Source of the DNA: Zavarzinella formosa DSM 19928 | GTDB taxonomy: Bacteria > Planctomycetota > Planctomycetia > Gemmatales > Gemmataceae | NCBI RefSeq assembly: GCF_000255705.1 | Contig: NZ_JH636439.1 | Location: forward strand, 1,858,478-1,914,596 | Direction of reading: 5' to 3' | Length of the DNA: 56,119 nucleotides | Shown here: one piece after another, positions 37,221 through 47,290 of the stretch | Position numbering within the stretch: position 1 is the first letter of the stretch | How the letters are laid out: each line of letters starts with the position of its first letter | The notes under the pieces: generated by a model | Database searches by the model: none | Seen by the model: the letters and a program-made list of their open reading frames with translations, nothing else | Told to the model about the DNA's origin: nothing | Made by a program: the position numbers and the translations under genes

Positions 37221-38891
37221 ATGCGTTCACGTTTGGCCCGATATTTCGTTGCCGCGGCCGCCTTGTTGCTGCCCGTGGCCGCCATGCCGGCGTTTGCCGA
37301 GGACAAGAAGTCGGACGGTCCGTCCCTTCTGGTCCGGGTACAGTCGGTCAATGATCTGATCAAGACGGTCGAATACTTCCTCGCCTTTGCGCCGGAAGAC
37401 GATGCCGAACCCATCAAGCAGGGTCTCGGCTTGGTGAAGTCGTTGATCGACGACAAGAAGGGCATCGAAGGGATCGACGTCAAGAACCCGATCGGGTTGT
37501 ACGCAACGATCACCCCGGAAGTCACCAGCAGCCCGGTGGTGGCTCTCGTTCCGGTGGCTGATGAAGCCGCCTTGCTGGCCGCCCTCAAGGATCGGGCGAT
37601 GCTGGACGTGAAGAAGGGGAAGGATGGCATTTACGAAACCACGCCGCCGAACTCCCCGATGACGGTGTATTTCCGCTTTGCGAACAATTACGCCTACATC
37701 ACCGCCAACGACCCGGAAAACATCAATCCGAAAACCCTGCCCAAGCCGGCCGACGTGCTGACGGGCAAGGCTTCCGATTTGCTGGCCGCCACCGTGCGGA
37801 TTGATCGTCTGCCTGACCAGATGAAGAAGCTGGCCATCGGCGCCATCGAAAATCAACTGGCCGCCGGCAAGGAACAACCCGTTCCGAATGAAACCCCGGC
37901 CGTGAAGGAATTCAAGGGCAAGATGATTGACGAGGTCGTTGCGACCATCAAGTCGGTCATCACCGACGGCGAACAGGTCGCCATCAAGTTGAACGTGGAC
38001 CTGCAATCCGGCGAAGCCGCCTTTGAAATCGAAATGGGCGGGTTGAAGGGCAGCAAATTGGCCAAGGATTTTGCCTCCATCCGCGACAACAAGAGTGTGG
38101 CGGGCGGGGCCGTTCTCTCCAGCGACACTTGCTTCTCGATGAATCTGAGCGTGGCTCTTGCTTCCAGCCTGAAGAAACTGCTTCCTCCGGTGATCGACGA
38201 TGCGATCAAGGAAGCCAAGAAGCAAGCCAAGGCTCCCGGCGAAGTGGAAGAAAAGCTGAAGCCTTTGCTCGACGCCCTTCTCCCGACCGCCAAGGCTGGT
38301 GAACTCGACGCCGGGTTCTCCGTGGTGGGACCGAACAAGGATGGCAAGCTCACGATGCTTGCCGCCGCCAAGGTGGTCGATGGCAAGAAGATCGAAGCGA
38401 CCGTCAAGGCGCTCGCCAAGGACGTGCCGCCGGACTTCGCCAATCTGGTTGCCCTTGATGCGGAAAAGCTCGAAGGCGGCTCGATGCTGCACATCCTCAA
38501 AGTGGGAGACTTCGTTCCGGCCGACGCTCAAAAAGCCTTCGGCAAGAGCGACGTTTACCTGACCTTCCGCGACGATCTGGCGATCATCGCCTTCGGCCCG
38601 GACGGCAAGTCGGCCATTCAAAAGGCCGTCCTGTCCAAGCCGGTCGATGTCGGCGTGTTCAAGTTGGAAGTCGCCTTGGCCCGGTTGGTCCCGGCTGCGG
38701 CTGACACGGCCGAAGAAGCCGCCAACGCCAAGAAGATCGCCAAGAAAATCTTTGGCGACTCGACCAAGTCGGACACGGTGAAGTTCAGCATCGAAGGTGG
38801 CGACACTTTGAAGATCAAACTGTCTGCCCAAGGAAAAGCCATCCAGTTCTTGGGGGCCTTGGGCGCCGCCAAGAAGAACAAGGACAACTGA
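37221..38891 (+). CDS. Exported hypothetical protein (planctomycete-type)
   Basis: This 556-aa protein has a clear signal peptide (RYFVAAAALLLPVAAMPAFA, cleaved after AFA) and a GGGAG ribosome site. It is Lys/Ala/Val-rich with repeated 'GPDGKS/GKLTML' beta motifs and no recognised catalytic site. The pattern 'LLVRVQSVNDLIKTVEYFLA' at the mature start resembles large periplasmic proteins of planctomycetes. A terminator follows the stop. Confidence 0.8.
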   Translation: MRSRLARYFVAAAALLLPVAAMPAFAEDKKSDGPSLLVRVQSVNDLIKTVEYFLAFAPEDDAEPIKQGLGLVKSLIDDKKGIEGIDVKNPIGLYATITPEVTSSPVVALVPVADEAALLAALKDRAMLDVKKGKDGIYETTPPNSPMTVYFRFANNYAYITANDPENINPKTLPKPADVLTGKASDLLAATVRIDRLPDQMKKLAIGAIENQLAAGKEQPVPNETPAVKEFKGKMIDEVVATIKSVITDGEQVAIKLNVDLQSGEAAFEIEMGGLKGSKLAKDFASIRDNKSVAGGAVLSSDTCFSMNLSVALASSLKKLLPPVIDDAIKEAKKQAKAPGEVEEKLKPLLDALLPTAKAGELDAGFSVVGPNKDGKLTMLAAAKVVDGKKIEATVKALAKDVPPDFANLVALDAEKLEGGSMLHILKVGDFVPADAQKAFGKSDVYLTFRDDLAIIAFGPDGKSAIQKAVLSKPVDVGVFKLEVALARLVPAAADTAEEAANAKKIAKKIFGDSTKSDTVKFSIEGGDTLKIKLSAQGKAIQFLGALGAAKKNKDN

Positions 38892-38913
38892 TCATTTGGT
38901 TGCGTCACATCCA

Positions 38914-38947
38914 AACCCCGGCCGTTCCTCCGCGAACCGCCGGGGTT
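38914..38947 (+). terminator. Intrinsic terminator
   Basis: AACCCCGGC pairs with GCCGGGGTT over a 16-nt loop and is followed by GTTTCATTCT. It lies 22 bp after the stop at 38891. Confidence 0.75.
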
Positions 38948-38967
38948 GTTTCATTCTCTGAGTATCC

Positions 38968-39840
38968 ATGCAAACTTCCGGCTTTCTTGTCGTCAACAAA
39001 ACTCAAGGCATTACCTCCCGCGATGTGGTCAACCGGGCCATGAACTGGTTTCCCAAGCGGACCCGTCTCGGCCACGGGGGCACGCTCGACCCGCTGGCCA
39101 CCGGCGTGCTGGTGCTTGCCTTCGGACAGGCCACCCGGTTGCTGGAATACGTCCAGCGAAGCCCGAAAACCTACACCACCAAAATCATCTTCGGCGCGAC
39201 CAGCGATTCGGACGATGCCGATGGCGTCATCACTCCGCGCGAAGGGGTCAGCCCCGTTGACGAGTCAGCCATCCGCACGGCCATGAACGGGATGATTGGC
39301 GACATCAGCCAGATTCCCCCGGCATTTTCCGCGTTGAAAGTGGAAGGGCAGCGGGCCTATGCCCTGGCCCGCAAGGGGGCCGAGGTGGATTTGGAGCCAC
39401 GAACGATTCGCATCGACCACATCGAATTGTTGGAATACACTTGGCCGACGCTGCGATTGAAAATCGATTGCGGGAAGGGAACCTACATCCGCTCCATCGC
39501 CCGCGATCTGGGAAACACGCTCGGCGTCGGCGGGTATGTCGGCGAATTGCTCCGTGACCGGATTGGCGGGTTCGCCTTGGACAAATCCGTCTCGCCCGAG
39601 GCAACCCGCGAGGAGGCGTTGCGAGTTTTGTGGCCGATGACAGCCCCGCTGCGGGGGCTTCCGCGTTGCAACATCAGCGCCGAAGAAATTCGCAACATTC
39701 GGTTTGGCCGCACGATCAACTTGAAACATGCCGACGCAGAAGAGTTTGTTGTTTTGGATGAGAACGGTGAATTGATTGCGATTGGAAAATTGACCAACGG
39801 GAAGTTCCAACCAACGAAGGTGATCCCGTCGGAAGGATGA
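38968..39840 (+). CDS. truB: tRNA pseudouridine(55) synthase TruB
   Basis: This 290-aa protein has the TruB core: GFLVVNKTQGITSRDVVNR, catalytic Asp41 in GHGGTLDPLATGVLVL, KTYTTKIIFGATSDSDDADG, 'IPPAFSALKVEGQRAYALAR' and GTYIRSIARDLG. It makes Psi55 in tRNA. It is followed by scpB after 49 bp. Confidence 0.96.
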   Translation: MQTSGFLVVNKTQGITSRDVVNRAMNWFPKRTRLGHGGTLDPLATGVLVLAFGQATRLLEYVQRSPKTYTTKIIFGATSDSDDADGVITPREGVSPVDESAIRTAMNGMIGDISQIPPAFSALKVEGQRAYALARKGAEVDLEPRTIRIDHIELLEYTWPTLRLKIDCGKGTYIRSIARDLGNTLGVGGYVGELLRDRIGGFALDKSVSPEATREEALRVLWPMTAPLRGLPRCNISAEEIRNIRFGRTINLKHADAEEFVVLDENGELIAIGKLTNGKFQPTKVIPSEG

Positions 39841-39889
39841 CCTTCCAATTCCCGTTGAGTCTTCGCGGAATTCGGTGTACTCTCCCCGC

Positions 39890-40528
39890 ATGTTCCAGCG
39901 CTCGCTCGGGCCGCAAAGCCGCCGCCCGACGCATTCCCGGCCGACCAATCACCGCGCTCCCGGCTTTCGCCCATCGACCGGGAGCGGATCGGACTCCGTC
40001 TCGGATCGACTATCCCGCGACCCGGCCTTGGCCCGTTTAGAAGCGGCCTTGTTTCTGGCCCAAGAGCCAATTCCGCTTCGCAAGCTCGTCAATGTGGCCG
40101 GGTTGAAGGATTCGGCCGAGGCCCGGCGATTGATTGATCGGTTGCGGGATCTCCACGACGCCGACGGGACCGCCTTTCGTGTGAACGAGATCGCCGGGGG
40201 TTATCAACTCTTCACCCGGCCCATGTTTCAACCCTGGCTGGTGCGGGCGAACCGGGTGGGAACAGACCCCAAACTCACCCCTGCCTTATTGGAAACGCTC
40301 GCCGTTGTCGCCCATCGCCAGCCGATCATGCGGGCCGATGTCGAAGGCATCCGGGGCGTCGGATGCGGGGAAATGCTCACTCAACTGATGGAACGGGGAT
40401 TGGTGAAGATCGTCGGTCGGCATGAATCACTTGGCCGGCCGATTCTGTTTGGCACCACGAAACGCTTCTTGCAAGTCTTCGGGTTGAACTCGCTGGAAGA
40501 TCTCAAAAGGGACAAATCACTTGAATAG
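39890..40528 (+). CDS. scpB: Segregation and condensation protein ScpB
   Basis: This 212-aa protein matches the ScpB winged-helix pair: ALFLAQEPIPLRKLVNVAGL, FRVNEIAGGYQLFTRP, 'LLETLAVVAHRQPIMRADVE', IRGVGCGEMLTQLMERGLV and GRPILFGTTKRFLQVFGL. The first 45 residues are basic and disordered. Its 3' end overlaps the convergent MgtE-like gene by 12 bases. scpA is not adjacent. Confidence 0.93.
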   Translation: MFQRSLGPQSRRPTHSRPTNHRAPGFRPSTGSGSDSVSDRLSRDPALARLEAALFLAQEPIPLRKLVNVAGLKDSAEARRLIDRLRDLHDADGTAFRVNEIAGGYQLFTRPMFQPWLVRANRVGTDPKLTPALLETLAVVAHRQPIMRADVEGIRGVGCGEMLTQLMERGLVKIVGRHESLGRPILFGTTKRFLQVFGLNSLEDLKRDKSLE

Positions 40529-41509
40529 CAAACACGCCAGCCCGAAATAGGTCACCAGCGTGACGACATCCGTGAGGGCCAGCGTGATCGGCCCGGCGGC
40601 GATCTTCGGGTCCAGTTTGATCGCGTGCAACAAGGCCGGGACGGACAAACCGAAGAAACATGCCCCCAGCAGAGAACCGCAAATTCCCCCGCCGACCACC
40701 AGCGAGGCGGTCACATCTCCCCGCCAAAGCATCACAATTCCCGCGACCACTCCACCACAGGCCAACCCGAGCATCAGGGCCGTGGTCATTTCCCGGCTGA
40801 GTTCACGGAGATACCACTTCCGAGTGGGCTTGCGAATCTTCAACGTCTGAATCACGACGGACATCGACTGAATGCTCACGCTCTCGCCCAGTCCCAACAC
40901 CAGCGCCATGAAAAAAGCCAGCACAATGCTTTTGGCCAGCGTGACTTCAAACACGCTGGTCAACACCGCACACATGACACCGCTGCCGATGGAGGCCAGC
41001 AACCACGGAAACCGGAAGCGAAACGCCGTGAGCGGCGAGGCCCCGCGCACTTGTGTCAACCGGAAGCCGAGGGCTTCAAAGGCGTTGTCCGTCGCCGCCC
41101 CGCTTTGCAGGTCGATCATCTCGTTGGTGAACTGGCTGACATCAATGACGCCAACCACGCCGCGCTGACCATCCACCACGGGCAACGACAATAACCGATA
41201 CAGGACAAAGAACTCGGCGGCTTCCATCACGGTGGCCGTGTACGGCACGGCCACGATGCGAGAGATCATCACTTGGGCAAGCGTTTTTTCCTGCCCGGAG
41301 GTGATTAACCGGCGCAATGGCAAAACGCCGACGAGCTTGTCTTGTTCATCCACGACGTAGAAATATTGGATGGCTTCGCTGGCCACCTTGTTGCGGATGT
41401 AATCGGCCGCTTCGCCGACCGTCATCGTGCGGGGGAAGGTGACAAAATCCTTCTTCACATGCGCGACGATGTTCTGGCGAAGTTGCTGGGTTTGCAGTGG
41501 GGAAGGCAT
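40517..41509 (-). CDS. MgtE-type Mg2+ transporter lacking the N-terminal domain
   Basis: This 330-aa protein starts with two CBS motifs (FYVVDEQDKLVGVLPLRRL and SLPVVDGQRGVVGVIDVS), then five membrane segments of the MgtE channel domain, including SVSIQSMSVVIQTL and LALTDVVTLVTYFGL. Typical MgtE also has an N-terminal helical domain of ~130 residues that is missing here. Its ATG directly follows the TGA of the upstream dehydratase gene, so they are co-translated. Confidence 0.88.
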   Translation of the reverse strand: MPSPLQTQQLRQNIVAHVKKDFVTFPRTMTVGEAADYIRNKVASEAIQYFYVVDEQDKLVGVLPLRRLITSGQEKTLAQVMISRIVAVPYTATVMEAAEFFVLYRLLSLPVVDGQRGVVGVIDVSQFTNEMIDLQSGAATDNAFEALGFRLTQVRGASPLTAFRFRFPWLLASIGSGVMCAVLTSVFEVTLAKSIVLAFFMALVLGLGESVSIQSMSVVIQTLKIRKPTRKWYLRELSREMTTALMLGLACGGVVAGIVMLWRGDVTASLVVGGGICGSLLGACFFGLSVPALLHAIKLDPKIAAGPITLALTDVVTLVTYFGLACLLFK

Positions 41510-42529
41510 TCAGTCTGCCAACCGGTTCGCGTACTGCAGGTCGTAATACTTCAGGTATTCGCCCGAGCGGACTTGGTTGACCCACTCCTGATTCGCCTGA
41601 TACCAGGCAATCGTCTCCCGCAGACCTTCCTCAAACGTGACCGTCGGCTGCCAGCCAAGTTCAGCCTCGGCTTTGGAACAATCAATCGCATAACGCCTGT
41701 CATGTCCGGGTCGATCTTGCACGAACTTGATGAGCGATTCCGTTTTGCCGAGGAGTTCCAGCAGTTTCTTGGTGAGGTGGATATTGGCCATTTCGCAACG
41801 GCCGCCGAAGTTGTAGACCTCACCCCCCTTCCCTTTCCTCCAAGCCATTTCCACCCCGCGGGCATGGTCACGAACGTGAATCCAGTCGCGGATCTGCATG
41901 CCATCCCCGTAAACCGGAACCTGCTGATCCCGCATGATGTTCGTGATGAACAACGGAATCAATTTCTCCGGGAACTGGTACGGCCCATAATTGTTCGAGC
42001 AACGGGTGATGACCGCATCCATGCCGAAGGTGTGGACATACGCCCGCACCAGCATATCGGCCGAGGCTTTCGCGGCCGAATAAGGGCTGTTCGGAGCCAG
42101 CGGCGTCGATTCGCTGAAGAGACCAGTTTCGCCCAAACTTCCGTACACTTCATCCGTGGAGACTTGAACGAATCTCGGTACCTTCGTTTGACGGGCACAG
42201 TCAAGCAAAATCTGCGTGCCGACGACGTTGGTTTTGATGAACGGGCCACTGTCGATGATGCTGCGGTCGACATGGCTCTCGGCCGCGAAATTGATGACGG
42301 CCCGCACATCGTTTTTCAGGGCTTTCAACACGACATCCCGATCCGTGATGTCTCCCCGCACAAAACGGTAGCGGGGATGATTGGCCAGATCGGCCAGATT
42401 GGCCAGGTTTCCGGCATAAGTGAGGGCGTCGAAATTGATGATGTCCGTGTCGGCATCCGTGGCCAGCACTTCGCGGATGAAGTTGCTGCCAATGAACCCA
42501 CACCCGCCGGTGACGAGAATCGTGGCCAT
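41510..42529 (-). CDS. rfbB: dTDP-glucose 4,6-dehydratase
   Basis: This 339-aa extended SDR has TGGCGFIGSNFI (NAD-binding), VINFAAESHVDRSI, the active-site STDEVYG and YSAAKASAD (YxxxK), and NYGPYQFPEKLIPL, all diagnostic of RmlB/RfbB. It makes dTDP-4-keto-6-deoxyglucose for rhamnose-type sugars. The ATG at 42529 is chosen with GGAGG upstream; the frame extends to 42541. It is coupled to the MgtE-like gene. Confidence 0.95.
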   Translation of the reverse strand: MATILVTGGCGFIGSNFIREVLATDADTDIINFDALTYAGNLANLADLANHPRYRFVRGDITDRDVVLKALKNDVRAVINFAAESHVDRSIIDSGPFIKTNVVGTQILLDCARQTKVPRFVQVSTDEVYGSLGETGLFSESTPLAPNSPYSAAKASADMLVRAYVHTFGMDAVITRCSNNYGPYQFPEKLIPLFITNIMRDQQVPVYGDGMQIRDWIHVRDHARGVEMAWRKGKGGEVYNFGGRCEMANIHLTKKLLELLGKTESLIKFVQDRPGHDRRYAIDCSKAEAELGWQPTVTFEEGLRETIAWYQANQEWVNQVRSGEYLKYYDLQYANRLAD

Positions 42530-42699
42530 GTTGAAAATCATCCTCCGTGTCGAATGTCGGGATGATACGGGTTATTCCGGTCGGGAAAAAGGGACACTTT
42601 GGAAAACTGGTGCCGGTTTCGCCGATCATCCCGCATCGATCCTCTAGGGAATGAATACTTGCATCCGCAGACACGGCCACGTGAGAGGAACATCCGCGC

Positions 42700-45624
42700 A
42701 TGAGAACACGATTTTTCCGACGACTGGCGGCCCTCACCCTCCTCGGGTTTGGTGGTTACGCCTTAGCCCAAGATCCGGCCGAGGCTGAACGGGCGAAACA
42801 AATTGTCGAACTCGAAAAGCAAATTGCCGCCATCCAGAAACAAATCACCGACCTGAAGAATCAGCCGGTGCGAAAACCGTTGAGCATCAACGACGCCAGC
42901 ACTTGGAAGAGTGTCATCGCCCCGACCCTCTCGGACGACGGCGTGTGGTTCGCCTGCCGGATCGGCTCCCCGGAGATCGACTCCGAAGTCATTCTTCAGA
43001 CGGTGAAGGGGGACAAGCCGCAATTGAAACTCCCCGGCGGGTCGTCCATCGGGCAAATCGCTTTTTCACGCGATTCCAAGTGGTTCGCATTCACAGTCTC
43101 CCCAACCCCCTCACGGCCGGGTGGCCCGCCATCGACCGGCAAACGCATTTACAAGGTCGTGCTGGTTAATCTCGCGACGAACGAGAAGACCGAATTTGAA
43201 GGACTGCGCTCGTTCGCCTTCAACGGCGAGGCTGCGACGCACATTGCCTTCCGCAAGGCCAACCCAGAACTCACCCAACCCCCGGCCCCGCCGACAAACG
43301 CCCCGCCTTCGCCGGTGTCGAACAACGATGTCATTCTCCGAGAACTGGCGACCGGCTCGGAATTGATCCTCGGCAACGTCGGCGAATTTGCCTTTAACAA
43401 AAAAGGCACTCATCTGGCGATGACGATTGACGCCCTCGGCCAGATCGGCAACGGCGTGCAACTCCGGGACATGAAGACCGGAAGCCTGCAAACACTCGAC
43501 ACCGGAAAAGCCACTTATCAATCCCTCAATTGGAAGGATACCAGCGATGCCTTTGCCGTTTTGAAAGGCGTTGAAGAAACCGGCGTTGATGGGAAAGTCT
43601 TCTCGGTTGTCGGTTTCTCCGATGTGGGAGCGGCCACCAAAAAAGTGGTTTACGAACCGAAAAACGATCCCGCCTTCCCCAAAGATTTTGGCATCAACTC
43701 CGGCCGCACCCCGTTTTGGACCGACGACCTGAGTGGCATTTTTCTGGGAATCTCCACGCAAAAACGCCCCGAGCCGAAGAAGGACGATCCAAAGAAAGAC
43801 GAATCGAAGAAGGATGCCCCCAAAGCGGAGGTCGGCCCGACACCCCGGACATTGCCGAAACCGGACATGGTGATCTGGCACTGGAAAGATGAACGCCTGC
43901 AACCCGCCCAACAGGTGCGGGCGGCCGAGGACAAGGCGTTCAACTATCTCGGACTTTACCGAGTAAGCGAGAAGAAATTCCTGCGGCTCGCGGATGACAC
44001 CGTCAAAAATGTGCGTCCGGCTCCAAAACATCTGTATGCTGTCGGACTTGATTCGACGCCGTACCAACTGATGAGCACGCTGGACGGCAAAGATTTCGAG
44101 GACGTCTACGTCACCAACCTGACCACCGGCGAACGCAAGAAAGCCCTGACCAAAACCCGGTTCGTGTTCGGTGTCTCCACCGATGGAACGCATCTCGCCT
44201 ACAACGAGGACGGCCATTTCAAATCGCTCGAACTGGCCACGTTGAAGTCGTATGTGATGGACGAAAAGGCTCCGAAGCCGTTCGTGAACACGGAAGACGA
44301 TCATAACGTGGACAAGATGCCGACCCGCTTCATCGGGTGGTCGGCCGACGGCAAATTTGCCCTCGTCTCGGACAACTGGGACATCTGGCAACTAGCCGTC
44401 CACGGAGAAACGGCCGTCAACCTGACCGTGGACGGGCAAACCAAAGGCATCCGCTACCGGGACCGCGTCGCTCTCGACCCAGAGGAAAAGGGGATCGACC
44501 TCACCAAGCCGCAATTGCTCTCAATGTATGGCGAATGGACAAAGAAATCCGGTTACGGCCGTCTGGAAGCGGGCAAACCCGGCGTCACTCCCCTGCTCTT
44601 CGAGGATGCCATGATTCGCGGCGTGTCCAAGGCCCGTTTGGCCGAGGCATATGTTTACCTGCGCGAAACTTCGTTAGAATCCCCCGAAGCCCATATAACA
44701 GATGCCACTTTCAAAACACCCCGCAAGGTGACCGACTCCAACCCGCAACAGGCCAATTTCCTGTGGTCATCGGGTGGAAAGTTGATTGATTACGTCGGCG
44801 TGAACAACAAGAAACTTCAGGGGGCATTGTTCCTCCCGTGTTCTTACCAGCCCGGCAAAAAATACCCAACCATCGTCTATATTTACGAGCGATTGTCCCA
44901 GAACTTTCACTCCTACCAGCCGCCAAGCACGGTCGGCTTCAACAAATCGATTTACACCAGTAACGGTTACGCGGTGCTGATGCCGGACATCACGTATCAG
45001 TTGAACGATCCGGGGGTGTCATCGGTGAAGTGCATCCTCCCGGCCCTCGACGCGGCAATTGCCACCGGCGTCGTCGATGGTGACAAAGTGGGCCTGCACG
45101 GCCACTCATGGGGCGGCTACCAAACGGCCTTCGCCATCACGCAAACAGATCGCTTCAAGGCCGCCATCGCCGGGGCGCCGTTGACGGACCTGATCAGCAT
45201 GTATTCGTCGGTGTACTGGAACACAGGCTCGGCGAATCAACCGATCTTTGAATCCAGCCAGGGCCGGTTCACGGGTCCGTATTGGGAACAGCAGGAGGCA
45301 TATCTCCGCAATTCGCCGGTGTATCATGCCACGAAAGTGAAAACCCCCTTGCTGTTGCTGCACAACGACAAAGACGGGGCGGTCGATTGGATTCAAGGGA
45401 TTGAATACTTCAACACCCTTCGCCGGATGCAAAAGCCGGTGGTGATGCTCCAGTACAAAGGGGAGAATCACGGCTTGATGAAGCCGGAAAATCGCAAGGA
45501 TTATGCGATCCGCATGAGGGAGTTCTTCGACCATCTTCTCGTCGGCAAACCCGCCCCCGATTGGTGGACCACCGGCGTTCCCCATTTGAAGTTGGAAGAC
45601 CACCTGAAAAACCGCAAAGACTGA
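42700..45624 (+). CDS. Exported S9-family (prolyl oligopeptidase-type) peptidase
   Basis: This 974-aa protein has a signal peptide (LAALTLLGFGGYALA), a coiled stretch (30-60), a beta-propeller-like region, a Lys/Pro-rich insert (~355-385) and a C-terminal alpha/beta hydrolase. The nucleophile is Ser803 in GLHGHSWGGYQTA; Asp lies in LHNDKDGAVDW and His in YKGENHGL. It likely degrades peptides in the periplasm. Confidence 0.92.
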   Translation: MRTRFFRRLAALTLLGFGGYALAQDPAEAERAKQIVELEKQIAAIQKQITDLKNQPVRKPLSINDASTWKSVIAPTLSDDGVWFACRIGSPEIDSEVILQTVKGDKPQLKLPGGSSIGQIAFSRDSKWFAFTVSPTPSRPGGPPSTGKRIYKVVLVNLATNEKTEFEGLRSFAFNGEAATHIAFRKANPELTQPPAPPTNAPPSPVSNNDVILRELATGSELILGNVGEFAFNKKGTHLAMTIDALGQIGNGVQLRDMKTGSLQTLDTGKATYQSLNWKDTSDAFAVLKGVEETGVDGKVFSVVGFSDVGAATKKVVYEPKNDPAFPKDFGINSGRTPFWTDDLSGIFLGISTQKRPEPKKDDPKKDESKKDAPKAEVGPTPRTLPKPDMVIWHWKDERLQPAQQVRAAEDKAFNYLGLYRVSEKKFLRLADDTVKNVRPAPKHLYAVGLDSTPYQLMSTLDGKDFEDVYVTNLTTGERKKALTKTRFVFGVSTDGTHLAYNEDGHFKSLELATLKSYVMDEKAPKPFVNTEDDHNVDKMPTRFIGWSADGKFALVSDNWDIWQLAVHGETAVNLTVDGQTKGIRYRDRVALDPEEKGIDLTKPQLLSMYGEWTKKSGYGRLEAGKPGVTPLLFEDAMIRGVSKARLAEAYVYLRETSLESPEAHITDATFKTPRKVTDSNPQQANFLWSSGGKLIDYVGVNNKKLQGALFLPCSYQPGKKYPTIVYIYERLSQNFHSYQPPSTVGFNKSIYTSNGYAVLMPDITYQLNDPGVSSVKCILPALDAAIATGVVDGDKVGLHGHSWGGYQTAFAITQTDRFKAAIAGAPLTDLISMYSSVYWNTGSANQPIFESSQGRFTGPYWEQQEAYLRNSPVYHATKVKTPLLLLHNDKDGAVDWIQGIEYFNTLRRMQKPVVMLQYKGENHGLMKPENRKDYAIRMREFFDHLLVGKPAPDWWTTGVPHLKLEDHLKNRKD

Positions 45625-45710
45625 GCGGGCGGCTTGCCGAAGTCCGGCCGATTCGTTGAACATCAGGACGCACTCGTCCCGGTGTTCGTTTTTCTCATGC
45701 GAGTCGGCAC

Positions 45711-46484
45711 ATGATCATTCATCATCGCCCCGTCGCCCTCGTCACCGGGGGCAGCCGGGGCATCGGTCGGGGCATCTCCATCGCTCTGGCCAAAAAGGGC
45801 TACGCCGTCGCCGTGAATTACGCGGGCAATCGGATCGCCGCCGAGGAAACATGCGCCCTGATCGATGATGAAGAGGCGTTTCCCGTCCACGCGGATGTCG
45901 GCAACACGGTGGATCGCATCAACATGGTGCGAACGGTCGTGAGCAAATGGGGCCGGATTGATCTGCTGGTGAACAACGCCGGCATCACCTCTCTCGGCCG
46001 GCTGGATATTCTCGAAGCCACCGAGGAAAGTTGGGATACCGTCTTGGGGATCAACCTCAAAGGGCCGTTTTTCCTTTCCAAACTCGTCGCCAACCACATG
46101 CTTGAAATCGGCCCCGCCAATCTGGTGCGGCCGGCCATCATCAACATCACCAGCCTGTCGGCGTTTGCCGCCTCCGTGAATCGGGGGGACTATTGTGTTT
46201 CCAAAGCTGGAATGTCCATGATGACGCAATTGTTCGCCCTCCGGCTCGCGGACAAGGGCATCCGCGTGTTCGAGGTGCGGCCGGGCATCATCGACACGGA
46301 TATGACCTCCGGGGCAAGAGAGAAATATGTCGAGGAAATCAAGCACGGTCTGACCCCTATCCCCCGGCTTGGCACTGCCGAGGAGGTGGGCAAGACGGTT
46401 GCATCAATCGCCACCGCTGACATGCCGTTTTCCACGGGGGACATTTTCCACGCAGACGGCGGCTTCCACCTGCGAAAACTCTGA
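45711..46484 (+). CDS. Short-chain dehydrogenase/reductase
   Basis: This 257-aa protein has ALVTGGSRGIGRGISIAL (NAD(P) site), LLVNNAGIT, INITSLSAF and the catalytic YCVSKAG (YxxxK), and ends GDIFHADGGFHLRKL. It is FabG-like in length and motifs, but substrate is unknown because it is not near fatty-acid genes. Confidence 0.92.
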   Translation: MIIHHRPVALVTGGSRGIGRGISIALAKKGYAVAVNYAGNRIAAEETCALIDDEEAFPVHADVGNTVDRINMVRTVVSKWGRIDLLVNNAGITSLGRLDILEATEESWDTVLGINLKGPFFLSKLVANHMLEIGPANLVRPAIINITSLSAFAASVNRGDYCVSKAGMSMMTQLFALRLADKGIRVFEVRPGIIDTDMTSGAREKYVEEIKHGLTPIPRLGTAEEVGKTVASIATADMPFSTGDIFHADGGFHLRKL

Positions 46485-46596
46485 ACCGATTTTTTAAGAA
46501 TCCGCTCAAAACTTCATCCCGGACACTCACCGTCTTGCGGTTTGTTGCCTATCCATGACCCGTAGGCAACAGTGTCTTTCAACCCAGGAGAAAATC

Positions 46597-47214
<618 letters not shown>

Positions 47215-47234
47215 GTGACAGCGATTTGAACACA

Positions 47235-47273
47235 AAAACAGGCTGACAACACCAAAAGTTGTCGGCCTGTTTT
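47235..47273. terminator. Bidirectional intrinsic terminator
   Basis: AAAACAGGCTGACAAC pairs with GTTGTCGGCCTGTTTT around a 7-nt loop (one T-G pair). It lies between the convergent sod and permease genes. Confidence 0.85.
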
Positions 47274-47290
47274 CGTTGACCGAACCCGCA

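Noticed and set aside
37227-38831. 534-aa minus-strand ORF opposite the exported protein
   Set aside because: His/Gly/Arg-rich shadow of a real plus-strand gene with signal peptide and ribosome site.
43111-44391. 426-aa minus-strand ORF opposite the S9 peptidase
   Set aside because: Antisense shadow of a complete, well-identified gene.
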